Of a DNA stretch of 64,000 bases, positions 25,301-36,600 are shown piece by piece. A program made the position numbers and the translations under genes. The DNA is from Corella eumyota (taxonomy: Eukaryota > Chordata > Ascidiacea > Phlebobranchia > Corellidae), in contig OY720100.1 in assembly GCA_963082875.1 (NCBI GenBank), positions 7,192,001 through 7,256,000 on the forward strand, given 5' to 3'. How positions within the stretch are numbered: the stretch's first letter is position 1; each line of letters starts with the position of its first letter. The notes beneath the pieces are model-generated. The model made no database searches, was not told the origin of the DNA, and worked only from the letters and a program-made list of their open reading frames with translations.

Positions 25301-26094
25301 TACAATTTCCGTCTTCGGTGAAAATTAGCCCGTTCTCGTCTGATGTTGTGACAAATAGTTTTGTGTTTTGTATACCAGTTGCTATAGCCTGAATGTTTAT
25401 ATGAAAAGGAATATTAAATGGAATATAAGAGATTTCATTACTTTAGATTTAAAACCTTAAGTTTTATTTTAAAACGAAATTTATGTCTAAAACATAAAGT
25501 AAAGATTTAGAATATTTATACAATAACTAAATATTGGTTAAAATATTTTCTCTAAAAATATCATTTTTTCTTACTAGTTTTAGTTTTTTTGCTTGGAAAT
25601 TAAATTATTTTTACTATTATTAAGTTATATAACTAACCCTGCACGAGTCGTCTTCATCACATATTTCTTTCGCATCTTCATACTCGATCATCATTCGACC
25701 AATGCGAAAAGGTAAAGTATCAGAACTAGGGTTTATCATTGCATTGTTATATTCCTTGTAGTCACATGCTTCTATAAATATATAAAAAAGGTGTCAACTA
25801 AAAATTAAAATTTGCAATAAATAAATTATATGGATTTTTATAAATTATATAATGTCAATATGAATTACTTACTTGTTAAAAAAACAAATAAACAATAAAT
25901 TTAAAAAAAAAATTAATTTAAAAAATACGATAAAAATACGTTTATTTAAAAATATTAAGTTTTATACAAAAATGAAAGAAAATGCTATCTAATATTGCGT
26001 TAAAAAACATTTATAAATTTCTAATTTCTAACCTACCTAAATCAGTATTTGCGGATACAAAACCAAAAAATGCAATACATATATAAAACAACAT
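16224..26094 (-). CDS. Membrane-anchored TSP1/EGF/ZP-domain protein
   Basis: Twenty-eight exons, 1733 aa, all phases closing. In order: 26037-26094, 25638-25771, 25211-25388, 24716-24960, 24397-24576, 24217-24321, 23900-24083, 23471-23615, 23172-23267, 22933-23084, 22755-22861, 22435-22606, 22120-22293, 21721-21846, 21530-21646, 21009-21224, 20564-20730, 19611-20009, 19048-19530, 18705-18969, 18406-18627, 18082-18302, 17751-17920, 17207-17473, 16987-17113, 16769-16909, 16441-16642, 16224-16372. The protein has a signal peptide, an unrecognised N-terminal region to about residue 585, eleven TSP1 repeats, one EGF domain (about 1269-1307), a ZP domain (about 1309-1590), an RKRR cleavage site and a C-terminal membrane segment. 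ZP proteins polymerise into extracellular coats after cleavage; an egg-coat or epithelial-matrix role is inference. No single known protein matches this whole order. Confidence 0.9.
16769..18302 (-). other. ZP domain with consensus furin-type site
   Basis: Exons 22-26 encode a ZP module. ZP-N begins at PDIFCGSDNILVSF (exon 18082-18302). ZP-C contains CPVTPFVAIISNGD, FSVRVFGW and VFIHCTVSVC, with paired cysteines and CQPNC near the end. RKRR at about residues 1591-1594 (exon 16769-16909) is a proprotein-convertase-type site just after the last ZP cysteines, where ZP precursors are usually cut. A second basic cluster lies in the last exon. Confidence 0.85.
18406..22293 (-). other. Eleven TSP1 repeats and an EGF domain
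   Basis: Exon 22120-22293 encodes the first repeat (WSLWSGWSQCSLSC). Two non-TSP1 exons (21721-21846 and 21530-21646) interrupt the series. The remaining ten repeats run through exons 21009-21224 to 18406-18627, with cores such as WSDWSSWSECSQSC, WSEWSSWSECTTTC, WGTWGTWGPCSITC and WSGWSSWGQCSQSC, many followed by C(L/F)GDFP. The WxxW pattern is the usual site of tryptophan C-mannosylation, and CSxTC/CSxSC resembles the O-fucosylation motif. The last exon ends with an EGF domain (CSPSPCNNNGVC, then HCVCAPGWQGKNC). Exon boundaries cut within repeats, and several exons carry more than two repeats, a sign of internal duplication. Confidence 0.9.
20149..20559. repeat. Imperfect inverted repeat in an intron of the ZP gene
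   Basis: The segment at about 20149-20262 recurs inverted at about 20419-20559. Shared runs include attggtcaagta, gagatatc and tttgaaggtaaatatt. The right arm carries an internal duplication of about 31 bp (ttttaaaataatcgtatcct). The spacer is about 155 bp. It lies in the intron 20010-20563 and reaches almost to the splice donor region of exon 20564-20730. It looks like a palindromic MITE; no clear target duplication was found. Confidence 0.75.
22435..26094 (-). other. Unrecognised N-terminal half of the ZP protein
   Basis: Exons 1-12 encode about 585 residues. The first 15 or so form a hydrophobic signal peptide (LFYICIAFFGFVSA). The rest is rich in aromatic and aspartate residues with few cysteines and recurrent short beta-like segments (for example GRFAVLIF, RKIYLQFYRSDFSVQW, DGFFAAYFSVYG, TFLVGWYNNDANEYILG). 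The look is of a beta-propeller or repeated beta-sandwich, but no family was recognised and no repeat period is certain. Confidence 0.6.
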
Positions 26095-27646
26095 ATCGAT
26101 TTCAAATGAATCGAAATCCTATACCACCTAACCCTTTTATCGGATCACTTCCTAAAAAATTGCAAGTTTAACTAGCGACAATTTAAAGTTGACCTGGTCT
26201 TGACAACGTCAATTTTTTAAATAAATTAATTTCGTAGAATCGAATTATTCTAATTTAAATCAAAACGAACTTCTGCCATATTTTTTTTTGCAAAAATAAA
26301 TATCTTAAAATTCAAAAAACTTCTACACACAAAAAATTAATAAAAAAATATTGTTTTTAAGTCAATAAACTTATATAATACACTTTTAATTTTTTTTGCT
26401 TTAAAAATCCGACCCTTATTTTGATATTTCTTTCTGTACTAAATAATCCAATAATTGAGGTCCAGAAATGTAACTACTTTAAGGGCCCGAAGGCATTTAA
26501 AAATAATCCCAAAAAACACTCAACAATATACATACACCGTTTTGTTAATATAAACTAATTTAAAAAAACAAAATATTTAAAAAAACAACGTTTTAGTATA
26601 CAAAAAACGTGGTGTTTATTTTAAACAGTAAATTTATAAACAGAATAAATTTGTTTTTTAAGACTTTTTTTGAGATATCTCTAATTTGAGGGCGTGTCTA
26701 ATATAAAAAATCATTAAACAATCTTTTTTATTGTGTTCCTACTTCAATTGGTCATTTACTTGCCCGAAGGGATTAAAAAAGGTTGTTTAAATAACTTTAT
26801 TATGTTTAATGACAAAATTAAGTAAGTATACTAAAAATAAAATAAAAATAATTTATAAATCTTGCAGCTGACAAAATATTCAAAAAAATGTTAAACTTTT
26901 TGAAGCTAAACTTTGGTTAAAACAAGGTCTTTATAATTATATGAGATTTTATTACGAAACAATTAATATAAAGCACAAAATAACGCGTGGATTAGAAAAC
27001 ATAAGAATATAAATAGAAGAAAAAAAATAGTTCGTTTACAAACCGAACCATAACAAAAGGAACCGCACAAATTTCATAAAAAACTCAAAAACTAAAAAAA
27101 AACTTTATTTTTTTTCTAAAAAACGTGATATTTCGAGTCAATAAAACGTAGCAAATGACATCATCCGATAAAACACAAATTGCATAAAATAACGAAGATA
27201 AAGATCTTCGCTCTTTGGCGATGGCATCTAAAGAATATAATGGACAACGGCCGTAGACTAAAAATATTCCATAATAAAGCTAAAGAGAAATCCAATTTGA
27301 CTTTTGACATATTTTTAACGAGAGGCCATCCTTCAAAATTCGTCATTTTGATCGCACCGCCCACGCTTTTTTATTGCACATTAAAAAACCATTAAATTCA
27401 ACGAGTGCTTAAAGTTTTGATGACGTCACAGGGCTTGAAATCTCCGTTTAATTTAGGAGTTGGTGCCCTAATTTTCCTTAGTATTTTACTTGTGGTCGTT
27501 TGGTGTGACATGAGTTTCGTTTTTTCACAAATTTTTGTAAAAAAACCTTTTTCGAACAAATTCAGAATACACTTACAGAATCTCATATAACAATGCTAAC
27601 AAAAGAAAGAAAAACGATTAAAAAGATGACGTCATTGTCGGTGACG
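26095..27646. other. Intergenic region between FRMD4 and the ZP gene
   Basis: Both neighbours are on the minus strand, so this stretch holds the FRMD4 3' untranslated region (27370-27646) and the ZP gene promoter. A minus-strand AATAAA is at 27370-27375. Palindromic TGACGTCA occurs at 27421-27428, 27627-27634 and 27642-27649, the last overlapping the FRMD4 stop codon. Two 60-70-codon open frames here (27161-27364 and 27180-27395, opposite strands) have no coding character. Confidence 0.55.
27370..27375 (-). terminator. AATAAA poly(A) signal of FRMD4
   Basis: A minus-strand AATAAA about 270 bp after the FRMD4 stop codon, with an A-rich plus-strand (T-rich transcript) tract just beyond. It is the nearest canonical hexamer. 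Confidence 0.5.
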
Positions 27647-30600
27647 TCATACAAGCGTGCCAGCCGCATTGTCGTCGGGGTCAGTCCAGAGTAAGTCCTC
27701 CGCCGAGGCCGACATTTGTTTATGTGGTATGTTATGGGGTGTAGGGTCAAAAAACTGGGGCTCCACCCTATACCTGGGATCAGGTGGGTAATACCCATAT
27801 GGCACCCCGTGAAATTGTTCCATAGGCGGTTGCTGGTATTGGTGTTGGGGTAAGGTAGGGTCCATGGAAAGTGATTGTTGGGGGTGAAGCCTTTGACCAA
27901 GTTCCCCCACTTTCCAAGCTTCCGATTTTGACCTAAGCAAAAAAAATTAATCAAAATTTAATCAAATTATATTGATATAAAATATTTGTTACAATTACAT
28001 TTAAAAAAGTCTGACAGAGATTTATATAAACTACAAAAACCTTAAATTTATACTACGAAAACATTTATATTATATAATTTTTTCTTTAATCAGTGTGAAT
28101 ATAAAATGAAATCAAAAATTTTGTGATAATTTTAAATAACACTTGTTAGTATGTAAACGCTTTAATTTTCTGCCCGAAATTCTAATTTCATGATAAATAA
28201 TTTGTTTTACAATGAAACTATAACCAATCGAATTTTTAAAAGATATCTTTCTGTTAATTTTACACATATTACTTCACTCTGCCAATCATGCAATTAGAGC
28301 TAAATATGTCAAAAATTTGTTATTGAAAAAAACCTTTTTAATTTACAAAGCTATCTTTATAGAATTTAACAAATCTGATAATATAATTTTAAATAACCAT
28401 GATTTACGCTTTGCAGAATTTGCCAAATAAATGTTTTATCAAACACAAACCAATTATAACTATATTCTGCTCATGCTCTATCTATAACATCATGAATCTA
28501 AAGTCAATTTAAACAACTACTATGTACAGTTTATATAATATGATATGACCATGCAGTTTGTACCGTGGTTCTTTCATCCACAAGGCTTGCTAAAACACAA
28601 CACAAAACATGGTAAAGCTTATCTGAGACTGTAACAAAGCCAAGCATATAGACCGAATTTCAAAAACACATAAAAATTTCAATTTTTAAATGAAATCTAT
28701 GTATAAGCTTACACCAATGAGGTACAGTTGAGCAAAAAAACTTTAGCAAAAACAGTTTTTTTTATGTTTTATGGGCTACTATTATGCTTAAAAAACATTT
28801 GTAAAGCCAATTTATTGTGCAGCCTTTATAACAATTTATTAAATTGGCTTAATAACAATTTAATAAATTGGCTTTACAAATTTTTTTAAGCATAATAGTA
28901 GCCCTTAAAACATAAAAAAAACTGTTAAAAGCCAAGAGGTTCCACAAAAAAGCAAACTTTGTTAAGTTAGTAGCACTGCAATTAAAAACAATTAGGTTTG
29001 CCAGCTTATTGGAGTTCCAACATTAAGGTATTAAGAGCATAAGTCTGGTCAATATATGATACCTGTGATAACCCGACAACCTGGACGTTGTCGCATAATT
29101 TGTGGGGTATTTTCGGGGTGAAGCAAACCCCGGGTGCTTTCTAGGGGTCCCGGTCGGGGTGGTAGGGGCAGACGAGGGGTTGTCGTAATCGTTAAATAAA
29201 TGATAACCCAAAAGCGAGTTTCTAGTTAAATGATCACCAATTTTTTTAACAAATGAAAGCTTTTTTTATTTTATTTTAAATGATGTTATTTTGAGCGCAA
29301 TTTATTTTTTTTATTATTTTTTTGGTGAAAAAAACTCAACTAGGAGAGAATTCAGAAGTTTAGAATTAATAGCAAATTACCTTCGAGTTTTTCTTTCTCG
29401 AGCAGCATCAACAGTGCTGAAGTCCAAGGTAAAACCTGGCCTTAAATTTTGGTTGTTGTCGTTACCAGGAGATTCTTTTTTGCGACGTGTTTTAAAAGAC
29501 CTGGGCAAGGTCCCAGATTGCATAGGAATAGGGGGGCTACCTTTTTGCGGGCTGTTTCTTCCAACTGGGGGGCCAAACTGTGGGGTCAGTCGACCCAACG
29601 GTGGGCTCGATCTATATGGTTGATTTCCAGGGGAATACCCCATAAACTGTGGGGTTAATCGACCAGCAGGTGGACTTTGGCGATATTGAGCATTGGGACT
29701 CGTGTTTGTAAGAAAAGTCCCAGGTCGGGATGGGAGCTTTATAGGTGGAACTCTTGGCGTGGCTGGTGGGTTTCGGGGCAGTGGTGGGGGTTTCCCATCG
29801 GCTTTAGAGGTTTTCATCTTTGGACTTTTATTTGGTTGCATCCCTTGAACAGACATGCTTTTGTTGAACTTCGGTTTGTCAAATTTCACTGGGACTTGGT
29901 TGGGACTTGAAAGATTTTCAATCGACTTACTAATCACATCTGAAGCTTTTTTTCTGGATTTACTCAAGGCTCGCTTTACTCTCGGTGGTGCAGTTGGAGT
30001 CTCAGAATTTCCTGATTTTCTGGGTGACCGACCGGTCCGTTCCACAGAAGGTCGGTTGCTTTCCGTATCGCTTGAATCCGAAAGCTTGATATTCCTGGGC
30101 ACCAGTTTGGGTTTGATTCTACTTTTAAAGCTTGGTGTATGAACAATTACAACAGGAGTTAAGGGACGTTTAAAAACATTGTCAGCTCCTTCCGCCATTT
30201 TGGGAGAGCTTAATAAATCGTCCGCGCTTTGCCTCCGAACTGTCGACCTCCTTTTGATTTTGTTCGAATCACCGCAACGACTATCTTCAGAACTAGAATC
30301 ACCGAAAAACTTATTATTGCTGCCGTGTTGAGCAGATTGAGGAGTGTTCGGGGCACTTTTGGTGACAGTAAAAACACTCACCGAGTGTCCTTCAGGACTT
30401 TTAGTTAGTTTTTGTAAAACCACTGTATCAGCTGGCCCATCACTCGCTTGTTTTTTTTCATCCGATCTAAACAAGCACGAAAAATTTTCGAAACTTTTAA
30501 AAAAAATTTAATTTCGCTTTCCACCCCTGGCATGCTCACAAGAATATCATGCTTCACGATTCGTCGTCTTTTTTTAAAAAGAAGTCACCAGTGAGTGAGG

Positions 30601-33600
30601 TATTAGCTCAAGTTTAAGAAGATTTATTTAAAGAACATGTTAAAAGATAAGAAACATGCCTGGTCTATCATAAATTTACCACTAACTGTAGACCAAAAGA
30701 ATCTGTTGCATATATAGACATAGATAAATATTGCCTAGAAATTTTTCCTAGGATGAGTGTATTTCAATCCCATGCAGTTTATAATAGAAAGTATATCGAA
30801 CTGAAGTTTAAAAGATAAAGGTGAATATCATGCAATATTTAGAATGTTGAAATTGTTCAACATGCAAGTTTTCTGTTTTTAGATTGGCTTGTTTACCCTA
30901 AACTGACACTTTTTAATATTTTTTTTGTTAGTTACCATTCCGATTTATAGTTTCTGAAATAGTTTTTAATTTGCCGGCCAAGGTTTGGTTAATAATATAG
31001 CAGTTACGATGTGTAAGTGTTAGTACAGTTTCAAATCCAATTTTAACAGTAAAAACACCAATATAAGTCAAACAAAATTTCGTTAAAAGCTTAATTGAGA
31101 CCAACTAAACAAGAAATCAAACTAAATGAAAAGTTTAAATTTTTCAACTAGAAATTTTAAGTAATGATCAAAAACTAAAAAAACAACTAGGTTTACCTTT
31201 CATTGGATAAATTTGGAGTATTTCCTCTAATCAGTTGTTGTGGTTCTGTTTCTGCATTACCAGACATCAGAGTTTGAGATGACGTCCTTTTAGGACGCTT
31301 CTGGGTGTCGGTCGTCGAAGGCACTATAGGATAAAAGCCATTTTCGTTATTGGGTGAACTGTTTTGGGTGAAGTTCCTCCCGAAATTAGGGTCGTGGTTA
31401 GGTGAGTAAGATGCATGCAACACACTAGGATGACCCAAAGGATCGGAATGCAAGTCATGATGAAGATAATGCTGGAGGAGGATCCGCTGCTTAAGCTCCT
31501 CCTCTTCTTTTTGTTTCCTCCGCATGGATGAAGTTGGATGCTGGAGGGTGTGGTAGTTCCCATAGTGATTGTAATGATGAGTAGTGGGGTATGCAACTGT
31601 GGGGTTAAAAAGGGGATGCACCGAGTTAAAAGCATGCACAAGATATTATAAATTTTAAAGATAAAATATTTTTAAGAATTAATGTTAAATTTGATTGTTT
31701 GAAGTTATGTTATTTATTAGAATTAAAAAATATAAGACTTTGAAAACAACTTTTGGCTGATTATTAAAATAAATTAGTATGTTTTTTTGAATTTTTATCA
31801 TATATGCCTTACTTACATTTCTATCATTTAATTATTGTAATCATTTTTCTAAGTATGATATATGTTATGGTGAAAAAGTAAAACATGCCTTTTAATTTTA
31901 ATAATTCAATAAAAGTTAGCAAAAACAACCCTGACTAAACACAACAAAATGTTAAAACCATGCAATGGTATTAAATCCTAGTTTTAAATGTTTTTTGGAA
32001 TTAAAATAAATAAAATTGTTTTTTTGCATGCCAAAGGTTTTAAGTCCAATTTGACTATTAAATTAAGTTATTTAACATCTAGAAAATTATTAACAATAGA
32101 GAGACCCATTTGAAAATGATTTTAACTAAATTAACTAGAAAAATGAAATAGTTTTTTTATGCTTTATTATACAATTAATCCAGTGTTTGAGTTTATTTAA
32201 AAAATAATTTTTTGTTTAATATTTACCTGAATGTTGTTGTTGTGGAGGACCTCTCCTCTCATGAGAAGGAATTTGAAAGGAGGAGGGAGGGGGAGGTTTG
32301 TGGAGGAAAATGTTGGTCCTCTCATGGTTGCCACAATGTTGATGATGATTGCTAGGAAGAGTGGAGTGAGATTGTTGCTGATGAGGAGGTCTAAAAAAAT
32401 TTTTATTATAGAAATTTTAGTTTTTAAAAAAAAAAAATTTATTTTAAATTTTTAAAATTAAGTTAATATTTAAGTTACCTGTTAAGATCTTGTTGTTTAA
32501 GTTGGTTTTGATTTTGTGAAGTTAATAATTTCTTCTGGTATTCGGCCCACGAATTTTCCTGAGTTTTCTACAGAAGTTAACAAAAATATAACAAGTTACA
32601 AAAACTAAAAAAGGATTTTTAAGATTCACCAATTCTACAAAAATAATTCCAGGAATAATGGGCCTTCAAAACACATGTGTAACTTTACTTAAAGGCCTTT
32701 ATAAAAAAATGCTGTTTGTAATATGCATCAAATATTTGTTTCAGTATGATTACTTTAATCGAATTAAAAGCAACTGGCAAATTGGGTAAAAAGTAGCATA
32801 TAAGGCAAACCCTTAATTCTAAATCTCACGTTTTTAAGGCCTGTATTTAAATTGTTTTTCTGGGTTTGTTTATAATATTCCCTCATTTTTCTTTGTTTTT
32901 CTTTTGCATCCCTCCGCTCAGAAGGAGTTCGTTTCATTGCAATGTGATCCTCTAATACACGTAATATGTCCTAAATATAAAACACTTAATGTGAAAATTA
33001 AAATCCATAAATGTAAAAATAACCATCCTTAAATTAAAAAATTACCACCTATAGTGAAAATTACCATCCATAAATGTAAAAATAACCATCCTTAAATTAA
33101 AAAATTACCACCTATAGTGAAAATTACCATCCATAAATGTAAAAATAACCATCCTTAAATTAAAAAATTACCACCTATAGTGAAAATTACCATCCATAAA
33201 TGTAAAAATAACCATCCTTAAATTAAAAAATTACCACCTATAGTGAAAATTACCATCCATAAATGTAAAAATAACCATCCTTAAATTAAAAAATTACCAC
33301 CTATAGTGAAAATTACCATCCATAAATGTAAAAATAACCATCCTTAAATTAAAAAATTACCACCTATAGTGAAAATTACCATCCATAAATGTAAAAATAA
33401 CCATCCTTAAATTAAAAAATTACCACCTATAGTGTAAATTACCATCCATAAATGTAAAAATAACCATCTATGAATGTAAAAATTAGAATCTATAAATGTT
33501 AAAATAAACTATTATTTATAGTAAAAAAAAGACCATTACATGTAACAAAACTACCATCCACCCTATTGTAAAAATAAAAATATTGAATAAATTACTTCTT

Positions 33601-36600
33601 TTTTGGATTGTACACTTGCAGTGTCACAAACACTAGCACGACTTTTATATTCGTATAATGATGGCACCCAACCCATTCCTAAATCTTGGTAGACTTCATT
33701 GTTGAGGTCATCTCGTTGTTGAGAACTCATTTGCTAAAAAAAATTCAATTTGTTGAAATTGTTTTTTACTTTTTGTATTATATACATAAAAATTTCGTGA
33801 CATTTGCTCTATAGACTTGTAAAATCTAAAAATTTAAAGCTACTTCTATATATGGTTGTTGTTGTTGTTGTTGCTGTTGATTGAATTGTTGATATTGGAT
33901 ATTTGGTTGGGAATACATAGGGGGTCCATGTTGTTGTTTATAAAACTCCCCTACAGACATTACCCTATCAGGTGCATTCATATTATACCCATCAGTCGTA
34001 ACAGTGTGGTACTGATTAAGTAAGGGTCCATTTCTAGGGTCATGTGGGTTAAAATGAGGCAGCTGTTGATTATTACCCCCCGCCTGTGTCCATGTGTGAT
34101 TATTGTTAGGGGGCACAGCTAGCTGACCAGAACTTTTGGTTAAATATTGCATTCGAATATTTAAATTGGTGCTAAATATTGTTGGTTGTAAGTTTTGAGC
34201 GCTCGTACTATTTGGTGAAGTCTCATTTTGATTTTGAGCTGTCTGGAAAGCCTCTGGAACGTTGTAGGCATCAAATTGAGGTGAATCGACAGCCTGGACT
34301 TGCGTTTCGAGCTTATTTTTATTTCTGTGAACTTTTTGGTGAGCAGATTGTGATGATGACTCTGTAAAACTCGAGCTTCGCTTTCGGATTTTATCGGTTG
34401 CTGTAGTTGTCGGTACTTCTTGGATGTTTGTTAGTTTTTCTGTTTTTCTGTGATCCTTGTGTTTTAATGTTTGTTCGTTGGATGGAAGAGTGGCAGGGTT
34501 GCTTTGGACAGAGAGTTCGGAAAGTGAACTGTCGCTAACCTAAAATATAATCAAAATATTCAACTTTTGGACATATATTTAACTAGTTTTAAAAAAAAAT
34601 TTAACGCAAAATATCATTAAGAATAAGTATAAAAATTAGCAAAAAAATTAAAAAAGCTGAGAAAAAAAAAACAAGAAAACAAATAATTTTATTTAATAAA
34701 AATTTACAAAAGATTCTATAATTGTATTAGATTTCAAACATTAAAAAATGGGCAAATAATAAAAAAGAAATTTAAATTTATGTAAAGTGATACTTTATAC
34801 ACACAAAAGTGTTTTAATTTTCCCTTACCTCTCTTTGTAATTTAGCCATGCTGAAAACGTTTCCATTTTTTCTGTAAGTTGTATGATTGTTTTGATTGCT
34901 GTTGTTTGTGTTTTTATTGTTTTCATGTTTTGTCATAGGATGGAGTTGAGAGTTAATTCGGAGATTCTAGATTTAAAAATTAATAATTTAACCAAGACAT
35001 TAAAAGCAAAATTTTATATTTATTATTAAATTAAGAAAAAATTTTTTTTAACAAATTAAGATTGAAAAAAAATTTCAGATTACTTATAAAAAATCATTTT
35101 TTGTGTTACTATAATCCATATAAATTAGTTCTAAAAAGAATTAAAAAAATTCTAAAAAGATAAAAATGTTCCGGCTAAGTTTTACCTCGGATGAATGTGA
35201 GCCTCTGTGATTAGATTTGAAATCTTCACGATCTTCACTTTGTCGACTCGTGGTTGATGTTGTTTCAAAACTATCCAAAGATGATTCGTTCCAACCTCGA
35301 TGCGAGTTGTGTCTACAAGAAAAAAAAAGAAAGAAAATAAAACATTCTGCAAATTGCTTTTTTTAAATTTTTTTACCCAGAAAACCCAGCTACCTTCCAA
35401 AAAATATCCACTAACCCAGCTACCCTAAAAAAGAATATTCACTCACAAGCTACCCCAAAAGTATGCCCAGCTACCCCAAAAAAACAAAAAAATTTTAAAA
35501 TCAAAGATTTTTTTAGGTAAAAAAATGTGCATACTTTTGAACTGGTTCCCATTTCCCCCAGTTTCTGCTTGATGGCAGTTGATTTAACTTGTTTTTTGCC
35601 TCTGTGGAGGACCTTGACATAGTTTGGGAGGAGGGGATGATGTATTGGTTAGCGTGGGACTTCTGGGTCACAAGATTTGGCTCTGAGTGGCGATGTTCGG
35701 TTCTGTTTGAGCTTTCAAAGTTAGGTGGGGGCGTTTGTGACCTAAAAGTATTAAAAACACAAATTTAATAATTTTTGAAAGCAAGGCTATGGGCATACCA
35801 AGCAAATGTAACTTTGCTAAAACTGCTACTATATAAGAAAAACAATAATACCAAAAAAGCTAAGAAAAAATAAATAAAATTCTTTTTTTCTCATTATTAA
35901 CAGAAGCAGTCAAATAAACAAAAAAAAACTATTTCCAAACCAATACAATAATGTAAACAATTTTCAGTCTATTACACCAACCTCTGCATAACTTCACTAA
36001 TGTCAACATCTGATGGATTTTTTCTTGTGACACTGACGGAGGAAGGATGGTTGATGATGGCTGGGGTACTGTGTGTCGATAAAGCGTCACCACCGCTACT
36101 CAAACTTGTGTCATCATCGAGCAAAAGCCCTGTACAAAAAATTGTCAAAAAATAACAAAAAATTTATTAAAATTGTCAAAAATTCTACTAAAAAAAACAA
36201 AATATATAAAAAACTTACCATCTGACATAGAACTTCGTTCCGATTCAGTTTCATTTTGAAGACCGATCCCAGCATCCTCCTCTTCAAAGTTAAGATCATT
36301 ATCGGTGATCAACATGGATGCTCGCTCTGATGGTTTTTGTCCGCACTCTTTCCTCAGAGCATCAATTTTAATCTCAACATTCTGGAACAAAAAAACATTT
36401 TTGGTATAAAAATATTTTAGCTGTTATTTAAAATAAAATATTTAAAGTTAAAAAGTTTAAATTTAGTGTGTTACTTTAAGCACCAGGGAGTGTTTAAAGA
36501 ATATTATTTTTAAATTGAATTATCTTACCCTTAGTTTATCTAATGTCTTCTTATAAGATCCTTTTCTTCTTTTTCTTCCCTTTGAGTTAGGATCGGATGC

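Larger units (their letters stand above)
27647..35741 (-). other. Long disordered C-terminal part of FRMD4
   Basis: Exons from 35535-35741 down to the stop encode more than 1100 residues rich in Ser, Pro, Asn, Gln and His. Visible features are an uninterrupted run of eight glutamines before PYIE (about 33855-33880), Pro-rich stretches such as KPPPPSSFQIP (32227-32390) and PPPLPRNPP (exon 29381-30466), and many SP and TP sites in the 1086-nt exon 29381-30466. No folded domain was recognised. Antisense open frames over this region are shadows of its biased composition. The tail is longer than in mammalian FRMD4A (about 1040 aa total), so the protein is enlarged. Confidence 0.8.

Noticed and set aside
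29291-30142. Plus-strand open frames of 69-110 codons over 29291-30142
   Set aside because: They are antisense shadows of the 1086-nt FRMD4 exon 29381-30466, whose sense frame has splice sites and phase continuity; the antisense frames have none.
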